Part shown: positions 1 through 6,344 of the stretch, one piece after another | Numbering within the stretch: position 1 is the first letter of the stretch | Layout of the letters: the number at the start of each line of letters is the position of its first letter | Origin: AR5 sp041497115 | Lineage (GTDB): Bacteria; Methylomirabilota; Methylomirabilia; Rokubacteriales; CSP1-6 | Length of the DNA stretch: 16,409 nt | Assembly: GCA_041497115.1 (NCBI GenBank) | Contig: JBGQFW010000092.1 | Coordinates: 1-16,409, forward strand | Direction of reading: 5' to 3' | The notes under the pieces: generated by a model | What the model was told of the DNA's origin: nothing | Database searches by the model: none | Seen by the model: only the letters and a program-made list of their open reading frames with translations | Made by a program: the position numbers and the translations under genes

Positions 1-375
1 GCCGACGTCCAGGGGCTGGCGGTCATCTCCGGCAAGGGCGTGGAGATGGTGATCACGCTCGGCACCGGGTTCGGCACCGGCCTCTATATGGATGGCCGGC
101 TGGGCCCCCATCTCGAGCTCTCGCACCATCCCTTCCGCAAGGGCGAGAGCTACGACCAGCAGCTGGGCAACGCCGCCCGCAAGGGAATCGGCAAGAAGAA
201 GTGGAACAAGCGCGTGAAGACGGCCATCGGGACCATCCGCGCGCTGACGAACTTCGACCACCTGTACATCGGTGGCGGCAACGCCAAGAAGATCGACTTC
301 GAGCTCGACCCCGACGTCACCATCGTCTCCAACGACGCGGGCATCCGCGGCGGCGTCGCGCTCTGGCAGGACTGA
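1..375 (+). CDS. ROK-family sugar kinase, polyphosphate-glucokinase-like (3' part)
   Basis: The reading frame is open from base 1, so the 5' part of the gene lies outside the window; 124 codons are visible before TGA at 373-375. ROK features can be read: a glycine-rich phosphate-binding turn TLGTGFGTGLYMDGRL, a following LELSHHPF that corresponds to the ELGH segment of the family, the KKWNKR stretch typical of polyphosphate glucokinases, LYIGGGNAKK, and the terminal SNDAGIRGG. In bacterial PPGKs these segments occur in this order, and the enzyme phosphorylates glucose with polyphosphate or ATP in the cytoplasm. The catalytic Asp, expected just upstream, is not visible. Next to ppx and ppk the polyphosphate-dependent reading is attractive. 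A plain ROK glucokinase or a ROK protein of other function remains possible. Confidence 0.8.
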   Translation, partial: ADVQGLAVISGKGVEMVITLGTGFGTGLYMDGRLGPHLELSHHPFRKGESYDQQLGNAARKGIGKKKWNKRVKTAIGTIRALTNFDHLYIGGGNAKKIDFELDPDVTIVSNDAGIRGGVALWQD

Positions 376-402
376 TCGGGGGCTCGATCGCTCGCATCGT
401 TG

Positions 403-408
403 TAAGCT
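403..408 (+). promoter_or_regulatory. Candidate -10 element for ppx (possible leaderless start)
   Basis: TAAGCT lies 8 nt before the ppx ATG in the 41-bp gap after the ROK gene. No Shine-Dalgarno sequence is visible before that ATG. The hexamer matches the consensus only weakly. It is listed because the same -10-to-start spacing recurs at other starts in this window that lack a Shine-Dalgarno site. Confidence 0.25.
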
Positions 409-416
409 GACGTCTG

Positions 417-1349
417 ATGGGACGGGAGGACCGGACGGAGGAGCTGGTGGCCATCGTGGATCTCGGCTCCAACGCCGTCCGGTTGCTGCTGGCCCGGGTG
501 AAACCCAACGTGGGGTACCGCGTGCTGGTGGAAGAGCGGGTGCGCACCCGGCTGGGCGACGGCCCGCCCGGCTCGCTGCCGCGGCCGGCGGTGGACGAGA
601 CCCTGCGGGCGGTCCGCCGCTTCTTCCGCCGCCACGCCGAGCACGGCCCCCGGGTGGTGGCGGTGGCGACCTCGGCGGTCCGCGACGCCCGCGACCGCGA
701 GCGGCTGCTGGTGCCCCTTCGCTACCGTCACGGGGTGGACGTGCAGGTGCTCACCGCGCGTGACGAGGCGCGGCTGGGGGCGGCGGCGGCCCTCGAGAGC
801 CTGGACTTCGACGACGCCCTCGTGGCCGACCTCGGCGGCGCCAGCCTGCAGCTGAGCCAGGTGCGCGACCGCCGGCTCGTGGGCGCGGTCAGCCTGCCGA
901 TGGGCGCCGTCCGGGCCACCCGACGGTTCCTCCGCCACGATCCGGCGCGCCCGCGCGAGCTGCGCGCGCTGCGCACGGCGGTTCGCAAGGAGATCACCGA
1001 GGCGCTGCCGCCGGCCCGCCGGGGCGACGTGCTGGTGGGGCTGGGGGGCACCGTGCGCACGCTGGCCACCATGCACCTGCGCGCCAACCGCGACGGGCGC
1101 AAGTCGCGTCATGGCCTGCGCCTGGCCCAGTCGGACGTGACCGCGATCCGCGAGCGGCTCGAGCGGTCGTCGCCGCGCAAGCGTCGCAAGCTGCGCGGGC
1201 TGCGGGCCGAGCGGGCCGACATCATCCTGGCCGGGGCGATCGTGATCGAGGAGCTGATGATCTTCGGCGGCTACCTGACCCTCGTCGTCTGCACGCGTGG
1301 CGTCCGTGACGGCATTCTTTTGAACGAGACCTTCAATGGGCGGGGTTGA
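417..1349 (+). CDS. ppx: Ppx/GppA-family phosphatase (short exopolyphosphatase-like)
   Basis: This 310-residue protein belongs to the ASKHA-fold Ppx/GppA family, which releases phosphate from polyphosphate ends or hydrolyses pppGpp in the cytoplasm. Visible motifs are the phosphate-1 loop DLGSNAVRLLLA (residues 15-26), VAVATSAVRDARD (81-93), the RDEARLG segment carrying the expected catalytic Glu (E117), the phosphate-2 loop DLGGASLQLS (138-147), and an adenosine-type loop GLGGTVRTLA. At 310 residues it matches the short two-domain form, lacking the C-terminal HD-like region of the roughly 500-residue E. coli enzyme. It starts 41 bp after the ROK gene and ends 1 base before the preferred ppk start. 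Sequence alone cannot separate polyphosphate from pppGpp as substrate, but the ppk partner favours polyphosphate. Confidence 0.88.
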   Translation: MGREDRTEELVAIVDLGSNAVRLLLARVKPNVGYRVLVEERVRTRLGDGPPGSLPRPAVDETLRAVRRFFRRHAEHGPRVVAVATSAVRDARDRERLLVPLRYRHGVDVQVLTARDEARLGAAAALESLDFDDALVADLGGASLQLSQVRDRRLVGAVSLPMGAVRATRRFLRHDPARPRELRALRTAVRKEITEALPPARRGDVLVGLGGTVRTLATMHLRANRDGRKSRHGLRLAQSDVTAIRERLERSSPRKRRKLRGLRAERADIILAGAIVIEELMIFGGYLTLVVCTRGVRDGILLNETFNGRG

Positions 1350-1350
1350 C

Positions 1351-3411
1351 ATGGACTCGGACGCGTTCCTGAACCGCGAGCTTTCCTGGCTGGAGTTCAA
1401 TCGTCGCGTGCTGGAGGAGGCGCTGGACCCGACGGTGCCCCTGCTGGAGCGGCTGAAGTTCCTCGCCATCTTCAGCTCCAACCTCGACGAGTTCTTCATG
1501 GTCCGCGTGGCCACCCTCAAGCGGCGCATCCACGCCGGCGAGCCCACGTCGGGTCCCGACGAGCTCACCGCCGCCGAGACGATGGCGTCGGTGGCGGGCC
1601 GCATCCATCAGCTGGTCGACGAGCAGCACCGCGGCTTCCTGCAGGAGATCCAGCCGCTGCTGGCGGCCGAGGGCATCATCCTGATGCGCCCCAAGGACCT
1701 CAGCGGCGAGCAGGAGCGGTTTCTCGAGGAGTATTTCCGGCGCACGGTGCTCCCGGTGCTGACGCCGCTGGCGGTGGATCCCGGCCACCCGTTCCCGTAT
1801 CTCGGCAACCGCTCGCTCTGCCTGGTGGCGTCCATCCGCCCGTCGGCGCCCTCCACGCTGCCGCAGAGCTCGCTGGCGGTCATCCACATCCCGGGCCAGG
1901 TGCTGCCGCGCTTCGTGCCGCTGCCCGATCCCTACGGGCGCCACGTCTTCGTGCTGCAGGAGGACGTGATCCGCCTCATGCTGCCGAGCCTGTACACCGG
2001 CTACGACATCCTCTCCACGCACGCGATCCGGGTGACGCGGGACGCCGACATCCAGATGCGCGGCCGCTCGGACGATCTGCTGACCAGCGTGGAGGAGAGC
2101 CTGCGCGGGCGCCGGCTGGGCACCGCGGTGCGCCTGCAGTACGACGCCGACCTGCCGCCCGAGATCCTCGCCACGCTGCTGGAGGAGCTCGAGCTGCAGC
2201 CGGAGGACCTCTACGAGAGCGAGGGGTTCCCGGCCTTTTCGGACCTGCTGCAGCTCTACTCGTCGCTGGACATCCCGCGGCTGAAAGATCGGCCGCAGCC
2301 GGCCTACCCGGTGCCCGCCTTCGACAGCGCGCCCGACATCTGGAGCGCCATTCGTGCCCGCGACGTGCTGGTGCACCACCCCTACCACACGTTCGACGCG
2401 GTCACGCGTTTCGTGCGGGAGGCGGCCGTCGACCCCAAGGTGCTGGCGATCAAGATGACCCTGTACCGGGTGAGCCCGGCCTCGCCGATCGCCCACGCGC
2501 TGCACACCGCGGTGGAGAACGGCAAGGAGGTGGCGGTGCTCGTCGAGCTGCAGGCGCGGTTCGACGAGGAGGCCAACATCCGCTGGGCGCGCGCGCTGGA
2601 AGAGGTGGGCGCCCACGTCGTCTACGGCATGGTCGGCTACAAGACGCACTGCAAGGCGTGCCTGGTCGTCCGCCAGGACAGCGACGGCATCCGGCGCTAC
2701 TGCCACGTGGCCACCGGCAACTACAACGTGCGCACCGGCGGTCTCTACACCGACCTCGGCCTGTTCACCAGCCGCGAGTCGTTCGGCGAGGACCTGACCG
2801 AGCTCTTCAATCTCCTGACCGGCTACACGCGCCCGCGCGACTTCCACCACCTGCTGGTGGCCCCCACCGACCTGCGCGACGAGCTGGCCGAGCGCGTGCG
2901 CCGCGAGGCGTCGCGCGCGCGGGCCGGGCGGCCGGCGCGCATCATCGCCAAGATGAACAGCCTGGTGGACCGCAGCCTGATCGAGGAGCTCTACGCGGCC
3001 GGCCAGGCCGGCGTGCAGATCGACCTCATCGTGCGCGGCATCTGCTGCCTGCGGCCGGAGGTGCCCGGCCTCTCCGACAACATCCGGGTCATCTCCATCA
3101 TCGACCGCTACCTCGAGCACGCGCGCATCTTCTTCTTCGAGAACGCGGGGTCGCCCGAGTACCTGCTGGCCTCCGCCGACTGGATGCCGCGCAACCTCGA
3201 GCGCCGCATCGAGATCGCCTTCCCGGTGCTGGACCCGGCGCTGCAGGCCCAGGTGCGCGAGATCCTCAACATCCAGCTCGCCGACACCGTGAAGGCGCGC
3301 CGCCTCCTCGCCGACGGCAGTTGGGTGCGGGTGCGCGCCGAGGGGCGGCCGCCGCTGCGCTCGCAGGAAAACCTCTGGGAGGTCAGCGGGCCGGGCGGGA
3401 TCTTCGGCTGA
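1351..3411 (+). CDS. ppk1: Polyphosphate kinase 1
   Basis: PPK1 reversibly transfers the ATP gamma-phosphate onto growing polyphosphate through a phosphohistidine. The 686-residue protein opens with FLNRELSWLEFNRRVLEEA and NLDEFFMVRVA, the N-terminal and ATP-binding signatures of the family. The histidine in YKTHCKA is residue 433 and the one in YLEHARIFFF is residue 590. These correspond to E. coli His435 and His592 with a constant offset of 2, and E. coli PPK has 688 residues, so all four domains should be present. An in-frame ATG at 1336 would overlap ppx by 14 bp and add five residues. I prefer 1351 because a G-rich stretch (1338-1345) precedes it at good spacing and the family N-terminus begins there. 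Coupling to ppx suggests co-regulated synthesis and breakdown. Confidence 0.96.
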   Translation: MDSDAFLNRELSWLEFNRRVLEEALDPTVPLLERLKFLAIFSSNLDEFFMVRVATLKRRIHAGEPTSGPDELTAAETMASVAGRIHQLVDEQHRGFLQEIQPLLAAEGIILMRPKDLSGEQERFLEEYFRRTVLPVLTPLAVDPGHPFPYLGNRSLCLVASIRPSAPSTLPQSSLAVIHIPGQVLPRFVPLPDPYGRHVFVLQEDVIRLMLPSLYTGYDILSTHAIRVTRDADIQMRGRSDDLLTSVEESLRGRRLGTAVRLQYDADLPPEILATLLEELELQPEDLYESEGFPAFSDLLQLYSSLDIPRLKDRPQPAYPVPAFDSAPDIWSAIRARDVLVHHPYHTFDAVTRFVREAAVDPKVLAIKMTLYRVSPASPIAHALHTAVENGKEVAVLVELQARFDEEANIRWARALEEVGAHVVYGMVGYKTHCKACLVVRQDSDGIRRYCHVATGNYNVRTGGLYTDLGLFTSRESFGEDLTELFNLLTGYTRPRDFHHLLVAPTDLRDELAERVRREASRARAGRPARIIAKMNSLVDRSLIEELYAAGQAGVQIDLIVRGICCLRPEVPGLSDNIRVISIIDRYLEHARIFFFENAGSPEYLLASADWMPRNLERRIEIAFPVLDPALQAQVREILNIQLADTVKARRLLADGSWVRVRAEGRPPLRSQENLWEVSGPGGIFG

Positions 3412-3842
3412 TGGACGTCGACCCGCTCCGGCGGCGGCTGACCGCCGCCGGAGCCTGGTTGCTCGCCGTCGGGATGGTGACCGGGCTGTGGGCGGGCATC
3501 GTCCTCACCGGCCGGGTGTCGGTCGGCCTGCCGCGGCTGGCGCTGGCCGCCCACCTCAACGCGCTGCTCGGCGGCTTCTGGCTCGTCCTCGTCGGCTCCA
3601 CCCTCGACATGCTGCGCTACGGCGAGACCGGTCGCCGGCGGCTGGCGTGGCTCGTGATCGTCCCCGCGTGGGCGAACTGGCTCGTCACGCTGCTCGCCTC
3701 CGCCCTCGGCGTGACCGGCCTGGACTACTCGCGCGATGCCGCCAACAACGCGGTGGCGGCGCTGCTGCACTCGCTGGTGGTGCTGCCCTCGCTGGTCGGC
3801 GCGTTCGCGTGGGCGTGGGGGCTGGGCCGGCCGCGCGCCTAG
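3411..3842 (+). CDS. Four-helix membrane protein, hydroxylaminobenzene-mutase-like
   Basis: The ATG shares its A with the ppk TGA (TGATG), so translation is probably coupled. The product has 143 residues with four predicted membrane helices, at roughly 11-33, 44-66, 78-101 and 113-137. It shares the layout and several landmarks of the HabA/HabB hydroxylaminobenzene mutase family as I know it: an AHLNALLGG segment at the start of helix 2, a basic loop (GRRR), then ANWLVTLLASALG in helix 3 and a small-residue-rich helix 4. Known members rearrange hydroxylaminobenzene to 2-aminophenol in nitroarene breakdown. Many relatives in genomes have no tested function, so catalysis here is not established. 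The stop TAG is completed by the first base of the neighbouring repeat element. Confidence 0.6.
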   Translation: MDVDPLRRRLTAAGAWLLAVGMVTGLWAGIVLTGRVSVGLPRLALAAHLNALLGGFWLVLVGSTLDMLRYGETGRRRLAWLVIVPAWANWLVTLLASALGVTGLDYSRDAANNAVAALLHSLVVLPSLVGAFAWAWGLGRPRA

Positions 3843-3847
3843 CCGGC
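3839..3847. repeat. Left copy of 9-bp direct repeat flanking the element
   Basis: CTAGCCGGC occurs here and again at 3988-3996, bracketing the inverted-repeat element. The strict duplication expected of an IS630-type event is only TA. The longer match arises partly because the element's left end begins GCCGGC. Confidence 0.5.
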
Positions 3848-3988
3848 TGCTGAAAAAGGCCGCAGGCTGCTCAAAAAGGTCCAGATGCGAGGCGGCGCCC
3901 GCCGGTCGCACGCGAGGCGTACTGCCTGTACGTTGAGCGTGCGACCAAGGGCGCCAACGAAGCAGATGGGCCTTTTTCAGCAGCCTGC
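3842..3988. mobile_element. 147-bp MITE-like nested inverted-repeat element (IS630/Tc1-type ends)
   Basis: The ends form a 20-bp terminal inverted repeat with one mismatch (3842-3861 against 3969-3988), containing GGCTGCTGAAAAAGGCC as a perfect 17-bp arm. The element is bounded by TA on both sides (3840-3841 and 3989-3990), as IS630/Tc1-mariner insertion produces. Inside are a second, 23/27-matching copy of the left arm (3862-3888), a GGCGCCC/GGGCGCC pair (3894-3900 and 3949-3955), a perfect 10-bp pair GGTCGCACGC/GCGTGCGACC (3904-3913 and 3937-3946) and an apical CGTAC-TGCCT-GTACG hairpin (3918-3932). It encodes no protein. The whole unit can fold into one long stem on either strand, and its outer stem has five-A and five-T tracts, so it may end transcription from both sides. 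Classification as a MITE is inference. Confidence 0.7.
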
Positions 3989-3996
3989 TAGCCGGC
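3988..3996. repeat. Right copy of 9-bp direct repeat flanking the element
   Basis: This is a perfect copy of CTAGCCGGC at 3839-3847. Its CTA is the reverse complement of the TAG stop codon of the minus-strand response regulator. Confidence 0.5.
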
Positions 3997-4671
3997 GAGC
4001 GTCCGGCGGGCGCGATCGAGCGCCTGCTGCACCGCCGCCTGGTCGGCGCCGGCGAGATCGCGCAGCTCGACCGCGAGCCCCAGCAGGAGCTGAATCTCGC
4101 CGAGCGCGCCCGCCGCCGCGTCGCCGCGGCCGGCGGCCGCCTCGCGCGCCGCCCGCAGCGCGGCGTCCTCCAGCCGCGCGCCCGTCGAGGCGCGTGCCTC
4201 ACCGGCCATCCCGCGGACGGCCTGGAAGATCGCGTGGGCGAGCCCCCGCCACGGATCGTCGGAGGACGCCGACGGCGGGGCGGCGCGGCGGGCGCCGGCG
4301 TGGACGAGCCCGGCCATGACGGCGCGCTCGAGATAGGCGAAGTCGAACGGCTTGGCGACGTAGTCGAGCGCGCCGAGCTTGAGCGTGTCGCGCGCCAGGT
4401 CGACGTCCTCGTTGGCGGTCACCATGATGACCGGCACCGCCGGCGCCACCGCGCGCACCCGCCGCAGCGTCTCGACGCCGTCGAGGCCCGGCATCTGGAT
4501 GTCGAGCAGGACCAGGTCGGGGCGATACCGTAGCACCGCCACCAGCGCCTCGGCGCCGTCCTGGGCGGACTCGACCTCATAGCCCTGCCCGGTGAAGTAC
4601 TCGCTGAGGACTTCGCGCACCGACTGCTCGTCGTCCACGATGAGGAGGCGACCGAGACCGGAGTCCGCCAT
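3988..4671 (-). CDS. Response regulator with receiver domain and helical C-terminal domain
   Basis: The 227-residue product has a complete receiver domain (about 8-122): acidic pair D13-D14, phospho-acceptor D57 in LVLLDIQMPG, switch residue T85 in VIMVTAN, and K107 in YVAKPFD. The rest (about 135-227) is alanine-rich and helical, with no helix-turn-helix, GGDEF, EAL or AAA+ motif. Its GALGEIQLLLGLAVELRDL stretch faintly resembles the second half of the small four-helix-bundle (S23) family. The output is therefore probably protein-protein rather than DNA binding. The ATG at 4671 was chosen because the receiver starts right after it; a longer frame upstream reads through promoter-like sequence and has no family similarity. 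No histidine kinase is nearby. The gene converges on the ppk block and is divergent from the micro-ORF and cupin. Confidence 0.85.
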   Translation of the reverse strand: MADSGLGRLLIVDDEQSVREVLSEYFTGQGYEVESAQDGAEALVAVLRYRPDLVLLDIQMPGLDGVETLRRVRAVAPAVPVIMVTANEDVDLARDTLKLGALDYVAKPFDFAYLERAVMAGLVHAGARRAAPPSASSDDPWRGLAHAIFQAVRGMAGEARASTGARLEDAALRAAREAAAGRGDAAAGALGEIQLLLGLAVELRDLAGADQAAVQQALDRARRTLAG

Positions 4672-4680
4672 CGCGGGCCG

Positions 4681-4686
4681 ATTGTA
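4681..4686 (-). promoter_or_regulatory. Candidate -10 element of the response regulator (leaderless)
   Basis: On the minus strand TACAAT ends 9 nt before the ATG at 4671, which puts the transcription start about 2-3 nt before the start codon. There is no Shine-Dalgarno site and no convincing -35 element. Confidence 0.4.
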
Positions 4687-4718
4687 GCAGGAATCCGCGG
4701 GCGGTCCGCGCTCCCGCG

Positions 4719-4748
4719 TTGACACCCCGCGCGGCGCCGTGCTACACG
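4719..4748 (+). promoter_or_regulatory. Candidate sigma-70 promoter for the micro-ORF/cupin/ars genes
   Basis: A perfect TTGACA (4719-4724) is followed after 18 nt by TACACG (4743-4748), preceded by TGC, which makes an extended -10. The start would fall near 4755, about 28 nt before the micro-ORF. It lies in the 111-bp divergent gap shared with the response regulator. Confidence 0.55.
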
Positions 4749-4782
4749 GACGCCACCCACGCGCCGTCAAGGAGGAGAGACC

Positions 4783-4860
4783 GTGCCGGTCGCGATCCTG
4801 TTCACCTATCTGCAGCGCCATCTCATCCGCGGGCTGTCGGCCGGCGCCCTGAAGGGCTGA
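4783..4860 (+). CDS. 25-residue micro-ORF resembling the C-terminal tail of a sugar ABC permease
   Basis: A GTG start follows a strong Shine-Dalgarno site, AAGGAGG at 4769-4775, with a 7-nt spacer. The frame runs 25 codons to TGA. The peptide ends with QRHLIRGLSAGALKG, closely matching the extreme C-terminus of MalG-type carbohydrate ABC permeases, where the last helix is followed by a QRYFVxGLTAGAVKG-type tail. The resemblance starts at the initiation codon; the in-frame codons upstream read like untranslated leader. So this is either a remnant of a lost permease that kept, or gained, start signals, or a genuine microprotein with one hydrophobic segment (PVAILFTYL). It ends 13 nt before the cupin ATG, so it could also couple translation to that gene. 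Translation is inferred and no function is known. Confidence 0.5.
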   Translation: MPVAILFTYLQRHLIRGLSAGALKG

Positions 4861-4873
4861 GGGAGGACCACGC

Positions 4874-5218
4874 ATGGAGGCCGTCCGAGACTCGAGCCAT
4901 CTCTACGAGGTCGAGCGCCGCGCCCGCCACGCCGAGCGCCCGGGCTTCCGCATCACCGAGCTGCAGATCTCGCCGAGCCAGCAGGTGCCCTGGCACCTGC
5001 ACACGAAGGTCGCCGACACCTTCTACGTGCTCGCCGGCGAGGTCCGCCTCTTCCTGCGCGACCCCAAGGAGGAGGTGCGGCTCGCGCCGGGGCAGACCTA
5101 CACCGTGCGCGCCAACCGCCCGCACCTGGTGACGAACCCCGGGCCGGCCTCGGCGACCTTCCTGGTCCTGCAGGGGATCGGCGAGTACGACTACCTGCCG
5201 CTGACCGCGCAAGGCTGA
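4874..5218 (+). CDS. Single-domain cupin protein
   Basis: This is a 114-residue small beta-barrel protein. Cupin motif 1 is visible as PWHLHTKVADTFYVLAGE (residues 39-56): metal ligands H41 and H43, with Asp48 where most cupins have Glu. Motif 2 is APGQTYTVRANRPHLVTN (71-88), with H84. The metal site therefore looks complete with one conservative substitution. Such one-domain cupins bind a metal and a small ligand; roles range from isomerases and dioxygenases to sensors, and the sequence does not decide. A GGGAGG ribosome site at 4861-4866 sits 7 nt before the ATG. It lies 13 nt after the micro-ORF and 11 nt before arsC, so it probably shares their transcript. I do not recognise a specific family name. 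Confidence 0.85.
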   Translation: MEAVRDSSHLYEVERRARHAERPGFRITELQISPSQQVPWHLHTKVADTFYVLAGEVRLFLRDPKEEVRLAPGQTYTVRANRPHLVTNPGPASATFLVLQGIGEYDYLPLTAQG

Positions 5219-5229
5219 CGGTCCCGGCG

Positions 5230-5661
5230 ATGGGTGCGGACCGGCGGCGCGTCCTCGTGCTCTGCACGCACAACTCGGCGCGCAGCCAGATGGCCGAGGG
5301 GTTCCTGCGCGCGCTGGCGGGCGATCGCCTCGACGTCGCCAGCGCCGGCACCGAGGCGACCGGCGTGCACCCGCTCGCCATCCGCGCGATGGACGAGCGG
5401 GCGATCGATCTGCGCGGTCACACGTCCAAGACGCTCGACCGGTTCCGCGCCGAGCCGTGGGACTACGTGATCACCGTGTGCGATGCCGCGAGCGAGCGCT
5501 GTCCGCTCTTCCCGGGCCGCGCGCAGCGGCTGCACTGGAGCTTCGACGATCCCTCGGCCGCGCCGGGGAACGAGGCCGAGCGGCTGGCGGCGTTCCGCCG
5601 GGTCCGCGACGCCATCGAGGCGCGGCTCCGCGCGTGGCTCGCGGAGATCGCGCCGGCATGA
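5230..5661 (+). CDS. arsC: Arsenate reductase, thioredoxin-coupled (LMW phosphatase fold)
   Basis: This 143-residue cytoplasmic protein reduces arsenate to arsenite. The P-loop CTHNSAR (C12 to R18) is the CX5R nucleophile motif, and SQMAEGF follows as in the family. Two more cysteines, C84 in ITVCD and C91 in ERCPLF, are seven apart, like Cys82 and Cys89 of Staphylococcus aureus pI258 ArsC. The intramolecular disulfide relay thus seems intact, which separates it from ordinary LMW tyrosine phosphatases that lack these cysteines. WSFDDP contains the acidic Asp-Pro element. The gene follows the cupin by 11 nt and overlaps the aquaporin gene by 4 bp (ATGA), indicating coupled translation. No arsR is visible in the window. 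Confidence 0.9.
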   Translation: MGADRRRVLVLCTHNSARSQMAEGFLRALAGDRLDVASAGTEATGVHPLAIRAMDERAIDLRGHTSKTLDRFRAEPWDYVITVCDAASERCPLFPGRAQRLHWSFDDPSAAPGNEAERLAAFRRVRDAIEARLRAWLAEIAPA

Positions 5662-6344
5662 GCGACGACGCGCGGCGCCCCACGCTGGGCCGGCGCGTGA
5701 CCGGCGAGCTCGTCGGCACGGCGCTGCTCCTCGCCGCCGTCGTGGGCTCCGGGATCATGGGCGAGCGGCTGGCCGGCGGCAACGCCGCAGTGGCGCTGCT
5801 CGCCAACACCCTGGCGACGGGCGCCGCGCTGGCGGCGCTCATCCTGACCTTCGGCCCGATCTCGGGCGCCCACTTCAACCCGGTGGTGACGGTGGCCGAC
5901 GCCTGGCAGGGCGGCCTGCCGTGGCCCCAGGTGCCCGCCTACGTGGCCGCCCAGGTGCTCGGCGCCTTCGCCGGCGTCGCCGCCGCCAACGTGATGTTCG
6001 AGCTGCCGCCCTTCTTCGCCTCCCGCCACGCGCGGACCGGCGGCGCCCAGTGGCTGAGCGAGCTGATCGCGACCTTCGGCCTGCTCGCCGTGATCTGGGG
6101 GTGCTCGCGCACGCGGCCGGCGGCGGTGCCGCTCGCGGTGGCCGCCTACATCATGGCCGCCTACTGGTTCACCGCCTCGACATCGTTCGCCAACCCGGCG
6201 GTGACGCTGGCCCGCTCGGCCAGCGACACGTTCGCGGGGATCCGGCCCGCCGACGTCCCCGCCTTCGTGGGCGCGCAGGCGCTGGGGGCCGCCGCCGCGA
6301 CGCTGCTCTTCGGCTGGCTGGCCCCGGGCCCGCGATGGCGGTGA
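5658..6344 (+). CDS. MIP-family aquaporin, AqpS-like (putative arsenite channel)
   Basis: This 228-residue integral membrane protein has six hydrophobic helices and two half-helix loops. The first loop carries NPV (residues 74-76, in GAHFNPVVTV) instead of NPA. The second keeps NPA (179-181) and the following Arg186 of the selectivity filter. MIP proteins move water, glycerol or undissociated metalloid hydroxides. In Sinorhizobium meliloti an aquaglyceroporin, AqpS, lies in an ars operon and lets arsenite leave the cell down its gradient after ArsC reduces arsenate. The 4-bp overlap with arsC and the absence of arsB or acr3 here support the same job. That role is inference from context; water or glycerol transport is not excluded. 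Confidence 0.85.
   Translation: MSDDARRPTLGRRVTGELVGTALLLAAVVGSGIMGERLAGGNAAVALLANTLATGAALAALILTFGPISGAHFNPVVTVADAWQGGLPWPQVPAYVAAQVLGAFAGVAAANVMFELPPFFASRHARTGGAQWLSELIATFGLLAVIWGCSRTRPAAVPLAVAAYIMAAYWFTASTSFANPAVTLARSASDTFAGIRPADVPAFVGAQALGAAAATLLFGWLAPGPRWR

Noticed and set aside
1336..1350. Upstream ATG of ppk at 1336
   Set aside because: It is possible, but it overlaps ppx by 14 bp. The ATG at 1351 has a G-rich stretch at better spacing and matches the family N-terminus.
150..1604. Minus-strand open frame opposite the ROK and ppx genes
   Set aside because: It has low-complexity composition and covers two recognised plus-strand genes.
1333..3120. Long minus-strand open frame opposite ppk (595 codons)
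   Set aside because: The composition is biased toward His, Arg, Gln and Ala, there are no domains, and it is antisense to a well-supported PPK1 gene. Stop-free antisense frames are expected at this GC content.
4672..4875. N-terminal extension of the response regulator frame up to 4875
   Set aside because: The extension has no receiver similarity, crosses promoter-like sequences and overlaps the start of the divergent micro-ORF and cupin region.
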